Assembly (NCBI GenBank): GCA_947184155.2
Contig: CAMXCT020001735.1
Span: 432,001-496,000, forward strand
DNA length: 64,000 nt
Source of the DNA: Cladocopium goreaui
Lineage: Eukaryota > Sar > Dinophyceae > Suessiales > Symbiodiniaceae
Reading direction: 5' to 3'
Shown here: positions 11,632 through 23,218 of the stretch, piece by piece
Position numbering within the stretch: the first letter of the stretch is position 1
Layout of the letters: each line of letters starts with the position of its first letter
The notes under the pieces: generated by a model
The model's database searches: none
Seen by the model: the letters and a program-made list of their open reading frames with translations, nothing else
Told to the model about the DNA's origin: nothing
Translations under genes and position numbers: made by a program

Positions 11632-12221
11632 GTTGGTGCAACTCCCCAGCTATTTACACTTGGGAGCGCAGTGGAACCATAAGAATTGGGTGATATTATG
11701 TTAAAAATATGTTAAATTTCACCACGGTTGTAGGGGGCTCACATCCCAACTGATGAAGGTTAAAGCCTGTTAAAAAATCCCATAGTTGTACCCATTCCAT
11801 ACGCCCGAGCGCCTGCAGCCCCGAGGATGTGATGTTGAAGCCACTTGTGGGTAGGTATAAATTGCACCTAGAACCTTTGTCGACATTTGCAAGCGATAAG
11901 GGCCCGTGTCCATGACAGTAAACCCCAAACCCTTGGCTGCAAACTCCTAAAGTTGCCAGAATTGAATTTGAATTTGATGAAAAGATTCAAGAGTCAAGAG
12001 TTCCTTGCACCATCCCCCCTTTCTAACATAGACCTTGCCAAATACAAGCTTGGAATTCTAGTTGGTTGCCATTAAACCTTGGCCATGTTGAGAGTCGGTG
12101 TCAATGTACTTTTTGGGCTATTCTTGCATCAAATTCATCCATGGTATTCCGGCATAGTCCCGGCTATGATCCACCCAGCATCCTCCAAAAATGTGTTTTT
12201 TTTTCATCGCCCTGCGCCCAG

Positions 12222-12291
12222 AGCTATCAGTCGATCTCAGAGTACAAAGAGCTCTTTTTCATGTTGGATTCTGAAGGCGCGGGCCGCGCAG
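12222..12291 (+). CDS. Exon candidate, weakly EF-hand-like
   Basis: A strong pyrimidine tract and CAG acceptor precede a frame reading EYKELFFMLDSEGAGRA. The spacing of helix then D-S-E-G-A-G resembles a degenerate EF-hand, but acidic residues expected at later loop positions are missing. The best donor is GC (GCGCAG|GCGCCA). A calcium-binding role is inferred from resemblance only. Confidence 0.4.
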
Positions 12292-12386
12292 GCGCCACTT
12301 TTGGCGAACTCTACATGAACCAAGCCATGCTTTGGGATGAAGGATCTGAGTACGGGAGATAATTAATTACGTGGAATAATAGTTAC

Positions 12387-12481
12387 TGGTTGGTGGTTTG
12401 ACACATTATGTTATTTTTCCATATATTGGGAATAATTAATCATCCCAACTGACTAATATGAGGGGTTGAAACCACCAACCA
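12387..12481. mobile_element. Family C hairpin element
   Basis: CTGGTTGGTGGTTT and AAACCACCAACCA ends; the interior has TCCATATATTGGGAATAAT. Other copies lie at 13576, 13723, 24201 and 49556. Confidence 0.8.
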
Positions 12482-12531
12482 AAGTTAAATGATGATTCGC
12501 GATGATTTTGCTTCGTCATCGTCGACGGTAG

Positions 12532-12592
12532 GATCATTGCTCAAGTGAAACTGGGAACGTCCGGGCAAACTTGCGAGCAGTTGCTCGACGAT
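12532..12592 (+). CDS. Exon candidate, unrecognised
   Basis: Acceptor CGACGGTAG. The frame RIIAQVKLGTSGQTCEQLLD is open and GC-richer than the flanks. The donor is uncertain (a GA candidate just before an in-frame TGA). Thirteen bases downstream the first family D element begins. Confidence 0.4.
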
Positions 12593-12604
12593 TGATTGTC
12601 ATCT

Positions 12605-12694
12605 CCCATAGGATCCATGTATGCTATATATGGTAACATTTACCATTAATATACCCCCAATGTTAGCATATATACCATACATGGATCCTATGGG
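12605..12694. mobile_element. Family D hairpin element
   Basis: Ends CCCATAGGATCCATG and CATGGATCCTATGGG. The interior is nearly identical to the copies at 32695 and 37175, indicating recent spread. Confidence 0.85.
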
Positions 12695-13008
12695 TCTTGA
12701 AATGCCCCAGAAAAAAACGAGTAGCAATGACTTGCCAAGCAGAAAATGGGCCCGGACATCTCGGGTCAATACCAGGGTTCCCATGGTTCCCTTTGGGTCT
12801 GAAAATCGTATCCCTAAATCATGGCTTCACCAGTTCACCATAGTTCACCAGCATTTTCCCTGTAGTTTGGAGATATGGATGGCAATTTTATCCGCGCTCG
12901 CATTTTCAGACAGACCCTTATGACTCATGACATCTCATGACTATATAATTTATATATATTTATATTATAAGTTAACTAGTCTGAAACGGGCTTGATGAAG
13001 ATTCCAAG

Positions 13009-13152
13009 ATCAGGCGCCGTGTTGTGTTTAGTGACTTTTTGGATGCCGATCCTGCTAGGAAAGAAAGAGTTGGAAGTGGGCTGGTTGGAGGCACTGGGCC
13101 CTACTGGGCCACCACGGGTTGCTGGATTTTACAGTGGATGCAGAAGTGCTTG
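13009..13152 (+). CDS. Exon candidate, unrecognised
   Basis: Acceptor TCCAAG, donor GCTTG|GTAGG, 48 open codons including RRRVVFSDFLDADPARKER and GSGLVGGTGPYW. A second plus frame is also open nearly throughout. No family is recognised. Confidence 0.4.
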
Positions 13153-13575
13153 GTAGGTTGGCCGGTAATTTGAAAAAACAAACTGAGGATTGATTTTTGA
13201 TATTGTATGACACAATATTATGCATAATATTTATATCTACAGTATTATATATTATATGTGATATAGATATGCAGTTGGAGGGGTCTATGAGCCAACTTAG
13301 AAACTGGAGGTCCCCACTTTATTTGTTTTTTTTTCACGGAAATATCCATTGATATGAACGGGGGAAAATGAGCATCAACAAGCAGCTATCCTGATGTTTA
13401 TTGGGCAGCAGGGGCGCTTGGAGGATCATCCCACAGATCGTCGGATCGTCAGTGGTTTATAAATGCCCAGTCGGATCGTCAGTAAGTCCCCACTGAATGT
13501 GGGGTTATCCTATTCATAAATGGGTGGACTAACTATGGTTACTATTCACTTGAACGATCTATGATCTATGATCCT

Positions 13576-13673
13576 TTGGTTGGTGGTTTCAAACATGTTT
13601 TATTTTCCATAATATATGGGATAATCCTTCCCATTGACTAATATTTTTCAAGATGGTTAGAACCACCAACCAG
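13576..13673. mobile_element. Family C hairpin element
   Basis: TTGGTTGGTGGTTTCAAAC and GAACCACCAACCAG ends; the interior ATAATATATGGGATAATCC is shared with the 24201 copy. Confidence 0.8.
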
Positions 13674-13722
13674 TCCTCCAAGTAGTGATTGCCCTGAAAA
13701 AAACTCCATGATGTTCCATTAT

Positions 13723-13833
13723 CTGGTTGGTGGTATGGAACATGTTTTTTTATTTTCCATTCAGTTGGGAAGAATCATCATCCCACGTGACGGAGTCATA
13801 TTTTTTCAGAGGGGTAGGTATACCACCAACCAG
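13723..13833. mobile_element. Family C hairpin element
   Basis: CTGGTTGGTGGTATG and TATACCACCAACCAG ends. It lies 50 bp from the previous copy, in the same orientation. Confidence 0.8.
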
Positions 13834-14443
13834 GTTAACTATCATTTACTGTGGAAAATCCCATTTTTAATGGGTAAATCCACTATTTCTATGGCCATTT
13901 CATCCTAAATCACCATGAAATCACCATGTTCGCCGACGAAAAATGGCTGGGCTCAGGAGCATCTCAAAGGCTTCATCGACGCCGATGACGAGCCCAGCTG
14001 ACTTATGTTGGATCACGAATATTATTTGGAATGATTTGTGGATCATATGAATATCACATATATGATATAATAATATGTATATATGTATATGTATATATAT
14101 ATGTATCATCATCATGAAATGTGAGTTTTCGTTGTTTCCGTTTTAAAGCATGATGATATATGCTGTTCATATGAGTTGTAGTATGTTTTTGTTTGGCAAT
14201 GATATGTGAGGTGTTTATAATTAATAGTTGTGATGGTTCTCCGAATGTTAATGAATGTTGCTGATATAGAGACATACTATGATGGTGATCTATCAATAGT
14301 GTATCACACACAGTATATCATGTGTATAACTGTATAACTATATAATAGATGTATGTATAATAATATATGTATATGTATTTATTTATTAATATTATCCATA
14401 TATTCAATGATATTGAGGTGTATATTATATATATACCTAACAG

Positions 14444-14489
14444 CCGCACATCTGGCTTCTTGCTTTGGGCGAAGTAACCAAGATGGCAG
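14444..14489 (+). CDS. Exon candidate, unrecognised
   Basis: Acceptor CCTAACAG, donor GGCAG|GTTGG; the 15-codon frame PHIWLLALGEVTKMA. EEP domains carry a His strand (H-L/I-x-W) about here in the fold, which fits the position, but the match is short. Confidence 0.35.
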
Positions 14490-14529
14490 GTTGGCAACCG
14501 CTGTTTATTACAACGATATGCAACGATTC

Positions 14530-14632
14530 TACCGGTAAACTAACAGTTTGCTATTGAACATGGCCCCTTTATAGTTGATTTACCTATTAAAAAGGGTGAT
14601 TTTCCATAGTTATGTTGGTTTACCAGAGGGTA
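14530..14632. mobile_element. Family A element, left end shortened
   Basis: The left end has TACCGGTAAACTAACAG in place of the full terminus. The right end TTTACCAGAGGGTA is intact. Confidence 0.7.
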
Positions 14633-14769
14633 CATGTTTAGATTATTATTCTGCTAAAGATTTATCAACGCCTTTGAAAAGGCATTGATTTTCTGATTCC
14701 ACAATATATGTGCATAATATATATATAATATGCTATACAGTTGCAACTGTTTTTTTCTTCCCCCGGCAG

Positions 14770-14870
14770 CGCGCCAAAAACATGGGGTGCGCTTGCCCCT
14801 GCTAACGTAGTGGTGAGAGTGAAGATCTGCCGAAAGCAGCGCGGTGGCGTTAGGGGAGACCATGATTCAG
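14770..14870 (+). CDS. Exon candidate, unrecognised
   Basis: An excellent pyrimidine tract (TTTTTTTCTTCCCCCGGCAG) precedes the acceptor. The frame with one leading base reads APKTWGALAPANVVVRVKIC and onward into a basic segment. The donor is unclear. The position is just upstream of the confirmed EEP exons. Confidence 0.45.
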
Positions 14871-14876
14871 GGATCT

Positions 14877-14999
14877 TACCATCGGGTCAACTTAATTACA
14901 TAGATGTGGAAAGAAAACATGGTTTCCCTAGGAAAATTATTTAATTACTATATGATCTACAAAATCGTGGGTTTTCCACATCTATGTTAGTTTACAGGA
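14877..14999. mobile_element. Diverged A2-type element
   Basis: Its arms (CATAGATGTGGAAA... and ...TTTCCACATCTATG) pair; the outer ends are decayed. Confidence 0.5.
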
Positions 15000-15470
15000 A
15001 CTTTTTCAATCAATTGAGAATCTACCGACAATCATGGAAATTCAATGGTGCAATATCACTCTAACTTGTGCGAGAACGAGTCGTTTTCGTCGTTTTCAGA
15101 AGAGTTTGCCTCAATGTGATCGTCGATGGTTTTTTTTTGGCCTTTGAAAGGTGCAAAAGTGTGCACGGTTTTTGTTCAGTGAGCCTCGTTGATTAGTGAT
15201 TTGCATGATTATTGTTGTCCCCTGTTTTCAACAGGATGCGTTTGGTCAGTCAGTCAAACTCAATCTGCGTATGTTTCCACATTAAGCCACATATACATAC
15301 AAATTCATACAAACATTTGTCAAACTGGGTACGTACATTTTTGATATATCATATAACCATACATAGTCATTTTATATCTAATATTTTACCCCTTACAATA
15401 TCTTGTACCTTATGTCGTGTACATCTCTAACGAGCATAATCCCAAGCTGCATAACATCTGGATCCGTTAG

Positions 15471-15533
15471 GACGAGGAGCCCTTCATCGGAACGTTGGAC
15501 TACATTTTCGTGTACGATCCCCATGGGTTCATG
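15471..15533 (+). CDS. EEP-domain (CCR4/nocturnin/PDE12-like) nuclease exon
   Basis: Endonuclease/exonuclease/phosphatase-family enzymes hydrolyse phosphodiester bonds, for example in RNA poly(A) tails or 2'-5' oligoadenylate. This exon encodes 21 residues, DEEPFIGTLDYIFVYDPHGF + M. The segment GTLDYIFV is the family's highly conserved late strand, whose Asp helps position the active site. Acceptor CCGTTAG, donor TTCATG|GTGCTC, both phase 0. Joining it to the exon at 19752 leaves 32 residues between GTLDY and PSDH, within one residue of the spacing in PDE12-type proteins, which supports both splice sites. Exact substrate is not deducible. Confidence 0.82.
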
Positions 15534-16370
15534 GTGCTCGGAAAACCACGGAAATTCATTGGTCGGTTCACCGGGGGGGACTCCATGGGACTCCATGGGA
15601 CTGGGAAGCTATCTTGGGAAAGATCTACAAAGCATGAAACGAATCGTTGCTGGTTTCAAACGCGCTGGCGTTTTCAAGAGATGATCAACAAAATCTCTCA
15701 TCACGGTGTGTCGAAAAACGGCAGAAAAATGTTGTGTCATTGTTGTCATTTTCTATCCCAACATATCAGCTATTGGGATGATGATCCATTTTCCATCAAT
15801 CGAAAAATGTTGTGTCATCCATCATCCCAACATATCCCAACTATACTGGGATGATGATGATCCCAGTTTGCGAAGTTGAAAGCATCAGCCCATCTGCACC
15901 CAGCGGGTCTAAGCATTTGACAGAGTCCAAAAAGATCCAAACAGACAGATAGACTGGGTGGATTATAGTGGTTGCTATGATATGATAATAATCAATATGT
16001 ATTACTGTAATTCTAGATAGTAAAAATCCAATGAATATAGTAGTATATAATGTTGTGTTTCTTGTTTTTGATCTTTGTGGCGGTTGCTATACGTATACTG
16101 TATACCTTAATGACTGTAACGACCTCACGCCCCGACGTCACTAGAGAATGATGATTAGTCAGGGGCAACACTCCCAAAAATGGATTTAAACACATTTATT
16201 TCATGTTAATAAACAATATAATTGATCCATCTAATGCTATATCCCATGAAATATGAGCATTACCATGCCCAACAGCAACAAAGGGAACTAATCTTCTAAC
16301 CCCAAAAATGGCAGGGTCTATGTTAATTTCAAGGACAGGAGTACTCTGTTAAACTAACAATCAACAAGCT

Positions 16371-16723
16371 TCCAGCAACCAGCAACCAGCAACAACAACA
16401 ACAACAACCACAAGCGTCGACCACCGACCATCGACCAACGACAAACAACAACCAATCACCAAAAAGCCAAACCACCAACCACAGACCACCAACTACACAC
16501 CACCAACAGACCACCAACAGACCACCAACACACCACCAATTACAAACCACCAATTACAAACCACCAATTACAGACCACCAATTACAGACCACCAACAGAC
16601 CAGCAAGAGCCAACGACCAACGACCAACGACCAACCACAATAACGACAACAACAACAACAACCACAACAACAACAACAGCAGCAACAACAGCAACAGCAA
16701 CAGCAGCAACAGCAGCAACAGCA

Positions 16724-16765
<42 letters not shown>

Positions 16766-16793
16766 ACAACAACAGCAACAGCAACCGCAACAA

Positions 16794-16831
<38 letters not shown>

Positions 16832-16846
16832 ACAGCAACGGCAAAA

Positions 16847-16916
<70 letters not shown>

Positions 16917-17060
16917 CAACGGCAAAAGCAACAGCAGCAACAGTAGCAACAGCAACGGCAAAAGCAACAGCAACAACAGCAACAGCAGCAGCAACAGCAA
17001 CAGCAGCAATAGCAGCAGCAACAGCAACAGCAGCATCAACAGCAACAGCAGCAACAGCAC

Positions 17061-17095
<35 letters not shown>

Positions 17096-17137
17096 CCAAC
17101 AACAGCAGCAACAGCAACACCAACAACAGCAGCATTA

Positions 17138-17168
<31 letters not shown>

Positions 17169-17187
17169 CAACAACAACAACAAAAAT
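16371..17187. repeat. CAA/CAG/CCA low-complexity tract (~800 bp)
   Basis: It begins as ACCAAC-like repeats (16371-16630) and becomes CAG/CAA triplets (16631-17187). Apparent 200-codon minus frames of poly-Leu or poly-Ala/Val are by-products of the triplet repeat and lie in an intron. Confidence 0.9.
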
Positions 17188-17871
17188 AGATGCCTGAATG
17201 TCACGATCACGCACTCAGAGTTTCCGGTTTGAATTGTGTTGGACGCAGTTCTACTTGGCTACGAACAAAGCAGCAAGGTAAAAGCGTGTGGCAAAAGGTT
17301 TGGTTAAACTTATCTTGCGCTAATGGGTTGGGCTACTGTTTTTAAACGGGCCTAGTGGGAATCGAAGGCTGAGGGGAGGGAGACCTGCAACCATGTTTTG
17401 TCAAAATTTGCTGTCCCAGTGGCCCAGTGCGGCCACTTTTTGCTGGATAGGTCTCTCTGCTGTCATTCCCTAACGTATCCCTCCCCCACACCGCTGGGGT
17501 TCCAATCCACACCTACCTTTCGATCCTTCACCCTTCCCTCTCCAGTGCTATTGGTTTAATTAGTTGTATCCCATGAAATATACTGGCACTCATATTCCAT
17601 TAAAATTATAGTCCATCAAAAATCCATTAGTTTCCATTTATTTTTGATCGAGTTATATCCTACACTTATCTTCCCGTTGTATATCAATTTAGTATAATTT
17701 AGTATAATTTAGTTTTGATATGTTTTGATATTCTATTAAACTGGGTCCTATCAGTTTAGGGTCAACCTTGGTTACATACAAACTATTATATTTTTTTTTG
17801 TGATTTCAATGGTGAAATCGTCCGTTCACCAGTTTTTTTTTGACAGCTTGGATTCACCATGTAAAGCCTAA

Positions 17872-17975
17872 ATGGAGGTTTCCTGAAATGGGGGTACCCC
17901 TAAATCATCCGTTTTAGGTTCGGATTTTCCACTACTAAACCATCCAGCTATTGGGGATCCCCCATGACTTTGGAA
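17872..17975. mobile_element. Family E repeat
   Basis: GGAGGTTTCCTGAAATGGGG left end, core AAATCATCCGTTTTAG, diverged inverted right end TTTGGAACCACCC. Confidence 0.6.
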
Positions 17976-18139
17976 CCACCCTATATTATCATAGTTGATT
18001 ATAGTTGATGATAATATGTTCCATTATAACTATCATGGGATATTACCTAACATTAACCAACTATCATGGGATATTACCAACTATCATCAACTATATATGA
18101 ATTGGATTTATATCATCTATCTTTGGGATTTTCCTTTAC

Positions 18140-18255
18140 TACTCTCTGGTAAACTAACATAACTGTAGCATAACTATGGAAAATCACCTTTTTTTATGGG
18201 ACAATTCACTATTTCTATGGGACGATTTTCCATATCTTAAATTACCAGAGGGGTA
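18140..18255. mobile_element. Family A hairpin element
   Basis: TACTCTCTGGTAAACTAAC and TAAATTACCAGAGGGGTA ends, with a slightly expanded interior. Confidence 0.7.
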
Positions 18256-19020
18256 AACCCGGTAAACTCCCCAAATCGTAAGTCGCTATGGCTGAGGTCG
18301 AAGCATCCTGAGGCGGCGCCGCAATTTTACCGAAGAAAATTGAGTTTTGAATGGGGAAAGCATGGGAAATTCATAGGAAAAACACGGAAAATTATAAGAA
18401 CGAATTGGAGATTTGAATGGGAAAAGACGAGGAAAATCATATTGGAAAATGGTGAGCCAGCAAAAATTGGGATTGTAATATGGGAAATCCAATGAGATAG
18501 TCAATGGGATACGATGGGGATATGATGGTTAATATAGTTATTCAAAAGTTGATAATGGATATTGATGGATAATATTGGGAGAATGGGCTATTTAATAGAA
18601 TACCCTCCGGTGTCATCAAACATGGCTAGCTTGAAAATCCACCACACATGGAGGTTTCTAGCTGGAAAAATCATAGAACTAAACGGGGCATTTTCCAGCG
18701 AGCTACAATACATGTTTTTTTGTTTTTCGGGCCTGAATTGTTGATTCGTATCTATGAGGCAAGGATAGGATTATGACAAATCATCTTGCCCACACTGATT
18801 CTGCATGGGGAAGATGGGTGCAACATCCAAGGACATCCTGTTTGTTCCGAAATTTGATTGCCATCGATATATAGACATGAACATAAACATATCCCGGAAC
18901 ATATCCATAAGCAACATACAGGGTACACCATTAAGCATGCAATGACCTTCATGATCAAAGCAATCCATCCACATTGAATGATTGGATTGGATTTGCAAAA
19001 CTGTAACAAAGCAAGCAGAT

Positions 19021-19090
19021 CATGAAACATATCATGAAGCATATCATGAAACATATCATGAAACATATCATGAAACATATCATGAAACAT
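19021..19090. repeat. 12-bp tandem repeat (CATGAAACATAT)
   Basis: Nearly six copies, one with GAAGC instead of GAAAC. Confidence 0.9.
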
Positions 19091-19593
19091 AGATTACACA
19101 TTGAACTGTGGACTTCAATGCAATCATCATGATTAATTATGAAGAAAGAACCATATTTACAATGCAAATCGTAAATCATAATTACAAACCTTGACACACA
19201 CACATTATTTTACAATGAACATTTAATCATCATTCCATTTGATATATGGACCATAAAAAAATGAATACATATCGAATCATATCGATATATTTACATAACA
19301 TTATCAATATTGAATCCATTCTCAATATTATCAATTGGACAAAGCACATGATACACGCGTATGATTAAATCAATGTCAATGTTAGTCCAATTGGACAATA
19401 CATATTAAATTTGATATTAATATTCATTGAATCATCATGATGTGCCAACGATTGGAATAATATATATATATTACTTCTGAAAATAAACATTAAACAATGG
19501 ATTAATTATATAATATGGTCATCACCAATATATTATCATAACTCAATGGATTAGTACAAGACCTACATATTATCATATGTGTCATTTTGGATT

Positions 19594-19701
19594 GCTCTCT
19601 GGAAATTTAACAGTTTGCTTTTGAACATGGCGCATTAATAGTTGATGTACCTATTAAAGATGGTTATCTTCCATAGTTTTTTGTATGTTTACCAGAGGGT
19701 A
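19594..19701. mobile_element. Family A element 50 bp before an EEP exon
   Basis: The left end is GCTCTCTGGAAATTTAACAG and the right end TTTACCAGAGGGTA. It is the last element of the 4.2-kb intron. Confidence 0.7.
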
Positions 19702-19751
19702 ATTCATGCTAAGCCTACAATGGTCATCGGTTGGACCCCGCTGCTCGAAAG

Positions 19752-19823
19752 GTGATGGGGGTGGAGCGGCTGCCCACGCTGGGGGAGGGCACTGCTCATC
19801 TGCCCAACCAATACGAACCCTCA
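19752..19823 (+). CDS. EEP-domain nuclease exon (late strand and loop)
   Basis: Twenty-four codons, phase 0 at both ends, starting VMGVERLPTLG and ending LPNQYEPS. Acceptor CGAAAG. The family consensus here is '...LP...LPN...PSDH', and the Ser is followed by the catalytic 'DH' in the next exon. To give that, the donor must be TCA|GCCGGG, a GC donor. Without splicing, the frame runs on as AGDLRGWDGF and loses the catalytic DH. Confidence 0.85.
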
Positions 19824-20756
19824 GCCGGGGACCTCAGGGGCTGGGATGGATTTGTGGGTGATTTTTGGTAAAAAAAACATGGAACTATGAGAAAAAAGTG
19901 TGGAAACCATAGATTTTTGCTAGTTGTCAAGGTTGGGGACTTGTTAAAAAAAACAATCTGGAGAAAATAAGATCATCGTCTTTTTTTGGTTTTGGAAGGT
20001 TGGGGTCGGTAAGGCAAAAGATAGGTGGCGACAGGGCGGCGGCTGAGTCTTGTGGGGAGCAAAAAACTGGGATGGTGTATGGCCAGGCACAGTTCTTGAG
20101 TTTGCGGTGAAAGCCCAGAAGGTCAGGTGGAAATTAACATAAACCGCGAGGATGATGTTTATGTTGAAGGAGGCTATGTTGACAACAGATCACCAACAGT
20201 CCGTTCAAATCGTTTTTGTTTGGTGTTTATGCATGTGCAAAATCGCAGAGGGGGATGCTGATTGCTGACTCTTATCTCACAGATGTTTGTACTCCACAGA
20301 CCCACTGTTTTCAGATGTCGCTTGGGAAGTGACTCATCTGGAGAGATTGAGGTGCTCATATCATCCTGTATCCACAAATCATTTTCTAGTCCACCTATGA
20401 CTGTAATTAGATACCTAAGCCCTCCAGATACAAATGATTCACATGTGTCAAACACGCAAAACCTCAGGGGCCAAATCGGTCCAGCTATCATTTTTAGGAA
20501 TGCTGAATTTCTTTCAATTAGGTAGGTAGCCTGGGTTAAGTAATTTAGTCCATTATTTTGAACCGCAGAAATGGGGAACCTCATGGATATCCAGCCAGAA
20601 TCCTTTAAACATGTGTTTTTTCTGCCAGAAATGTGTGTTAAAAAAATAACGGACAATCCAGGTCTTTTTGATATTGAGTTCAGTGATTTGCCCCTTTCAA
20701 TGGCCATTTATCGATGGAATTTCGCAAAATTTTCCCAAGATTTCCGTCCGTGCCAG

Positions 20757-20861
20757 GACCACTTGCCGGTCACGGCCGTTCTGCGACCCTTTGGGAAAGC
20801 CGCCATTGAACCTGTCAGGAGGCGCTTTGGTTGGGTGAACTGTTGGGGTAGAATGGTGTAA
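20757..20861 (+). CDS. EEP-domain nuclease, C-terminal exon with catalytic Asp-His
   Basis: After the acceptor GTGCCAG, the frame reads DHLPVTAVLRPFGK. The DH at its start, directly after PS from the previous exon, recreates the invariant S-D-H motif that closes EEP domains, the His being the catalytic base. A basic tail (VRRRFGW) follows, with stop TAA at 20859-20861. This is probably the 3' end of the coding sequence; a further splice before the stop cannot be excluded. Confidence 0.85.
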   Translation, partial: DHLPVTAVLRPFGKAAIEPVRRRFGWVNCWGRMV

Positions 20862-20869
20862 AAAAAAAA

Positions 20870-21830
20870 AACATATCACTGGATTTTATGTAGTTTTATG
20901 TAGTTTTTGTATAGTTTTTTGGTGATTTATATGAAGCCCTAGCCTGAGAGAAGACTAGAGCCAGAAAGGATTCGCAAAAAGCGAAATAGATGATCATAGA
21001 TTCGAAGCCACTGGGTATATCACACATTATCATTGATGATCATTGATGGTTTTGAATTGTCAAAGATCAATTTTGAATCCTGGATGACCTTCTACCGCAA
21101 GTGGCATCGGCACTCAGGGAAACATTTACCGGAACACCCCAGGCCTTTAGGCAGTCAATCTGATAGGCCCTTTATCAGTTGAGCGATTTATCAATTTTCA
21201 CTACGTCTTCGGTTGATGTATATGTGTAATTGTGTTTTGTTTTATAAAGTTGTTTCGTCTATACTTCATCACTGGGGGTTCTCATCATCCATGAATTGGG
21301 AATCAAAATTACCTCGGGATGAACTGGCATAGATATGGAAACCTATGTTGTTTTCCACGAAATCATCCATGAATGGAAGATTCTCCATATGGGTTTGTCT
21401 GAAAACATGGTGCTTCCAAATTTGATGGTTCATCATCATGTTCCTTATGCAACTGTGGGTGCATACCCCATTTTCAGACACATCCATTTCGATAACTTAT
21501 GAACAGTACAGGCTTCTTGGACCCCTATCAGAAAGGTGAATCATCGCATGTCATAGGGGTCATCGCCCGTCATCAACTGGTCATTTTACCACCAGGATGG
21601 TTAAACAAGGGAACACCGCCTTGAGGCGGGTGTGGGTTTTCTACAATTGTGTACTTGGTGATTGAATCAAAAATCACCTTTTTACACTGTAATTTACAGT
21701 ATTTTGTGCTTGTGATCTATGATGTTTTGACGTTTGCTGCAAGATGTCAAAATGCCAAAAAAAAACTTTTGCAATTCCGCAACATCTGCTTGAGGTTGAA
21801 TGCATTCTTTTTTTCCTCAGTGCTCTTTCA
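20870..21830. other. Spacer after the EEP gene
   Basis: No supported exon. A family F copy lies at about 21386-21486. A stretch open around 21060-21180 (SWMTFYRKWHRHS) lacks a convincing acceptor. Confidence 0.35.
21386..21486. mobile_element. Family F hairpin element
   Basis: GGTTTGTCTGAAAACATGG at the left and CCCATTTTCAGACACATCC at the right are inverted copies of each other. Confidence 0.7.
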
Positions 21831-22180
21831 GTCGAAACGAACGTTATCATCCCCCCCCACCCCCCCACCCCCCCTCCCCGTCAAGGTAGCAAGACGTCAG
21901 CAACAAAGTTGGGCAACGTGTCTTCGGTAGCGTCATCTTACAGTCGAAAGGAACGTTATCATCCCCCCCACCCCCCTCCCGGTCAAGGTAGCAAGACGTC
22001 AGCAACAAAGTTGGGCAACGTGTCTTCGGTAGCGTCATCTTACAGTCGAAAGGAACGTTATCATCCCCCCCCCCACCCCCCCACCCCCCCACCCCCCTCC
22101 CGGTCAAGGTAGCAAGATGTCAGCAACAAAGTTGGGCAACGTGTCTTCCGTAGCGTCATCTTACAGTCGGCAAGAGCGTT
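21831..22180. repeat. Minisatellite of three ~102-121 bp units with poly-C tracts
   Basis: Units start at GTCGAAA (21831, 21943, 22045) and a partial copy starts at 22166. The units are almost identical except for the length of a C-rich (CCCCACCC) stretch. Confidence 0.9.
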
Positions 22181-22416
22181 AAACACGTATACTGCCAAAG
22201 AGCACAAACGTGGAAAAAACCACGCCCGCTTCGGGGCGTTGACCCCTTAAACAACTATTGATAGATGGTTAAGAGCTATTGATAGATGGTTAATCACCAC
22301 CATCCAAAAAAAAACATGTGTCAGTTCGGTAAACCATCTATACATGGGCCATAATCCATATAGCTATAACCTCGCCATAACCAACCACCATAACCTACCG
22401 CCCAAAGCCACGTCAG

Positions 22417-22487
22417 GCCTCTGGCCGCCTTATCGCGACCGAGTGAAGGAGGCCAAAAATCGTGTGATGGGCGGGAATGACTATCCT
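22417..22487 (+). CDS. Exon candidate, unrecognised
   Basis: Acceptor CACGTCAG, donor ATCCT|GTAAGC. The frame LWPPYRDRVKEAKNRVMGG is open for 23 codons and helical in character. It is the first of a run of plus exons downstream of the EEP gene. Confidence 0.5.
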
Positions 22488-22938
22488 GTAAGCCAGTGAT
22501 GTGATATGCATATCATATTATATATGTAATAGAGATATTATAAATATAATATATATATATATGTATATTATGATACAATATCTTACATATTCATTGAATA
22601 CGTAAAAACATGAGCTTTAGTCTTACAACTAATAATTTAGAAACTCATATATATATATATATGGAATATACATGAATATCCCCTGTTCTCTATATGGGGT
22701 GGAATGTGGACTACCCAATGCCTCCGATTTTTACGGGTTTCCGCCTCGGTATCACAGCCTCAGAGGCTTGTGTTTCCACAGACTTCAGTTGTTCTACAAG
22801 CCATCCTGATTGCCATCTGATAGTTTTTTGCAGTTTGCCATAGAAACCATGGCCCATGTTGTTCTATGTGTTTTTTACTACCTATTGTGACAACGGTGAC
22901 GTTGCAGTTCGCAAACTCTTATATAAATCCACCCCCAG

Positions 22939-23069
22939 GCACTATTTTTTGGGCCCCCATATTACCAAGTTTCAGTGCATCACCTGCGCTTGAGCTTGGC
23001 AATCACCATGTGTTGAGATCTGTTGTTCAGAGGATGAAGGTTCCCCTCTTCTCCGCCAAGGACTCCGAG
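22939..23069 (+). CDS. Exon candidate, unrecognised
   Basis: Acceptor CACCCCCAG, donor CTCCGAG|GTTTTT, 43 open codons ending RMKVPLFSAKDSE in phase 0. It joins in frame to the exon at 23219. Confidence 0.45.
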
Positions 23070-23218
23070 GTTTTTCTGGTGCTTTCTTGAGTCATCCCCA
23101 GTCGGATATCCCATGGTTGTTTCAACACGAAAATTTTCTCATCCAGGACTCCAGGACTTGAATGATTTGGGATATCCCATGGTATCCCACATGGAAACTT
23201 CCATATGCTTGATCTCAG

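Larger units (their letters stand above)
15534..19751 (+). other. 4.2-kb EEP intron
   Basis: GT...AG intron between two homology-supported exons. It holds the CAG/CAA tract, a family E copy, two family A copies and an A2 fragment (about 16286-16333). Exon-like patches inside it, such as 17219-17277, would break the reading frame if included. Confidence 0.6.

Noticed and set aside
16554-17214. ~200-codon minus-strand frames of poly-Leu and poly-Ala/Val
   Set aside because: They are the antisense readings of a CAG/CAA repeat located inside a homology-supported EEP intron.
17219-17277. Neat exon-like segment (SFRFELCWTQFYLATNKAA) with AG and GT edges
   Set aside because: Its 59-nt length would break the phase-0 join between the EEP exons at 15533 and 19752. 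It may only be an alternative or chance exon.
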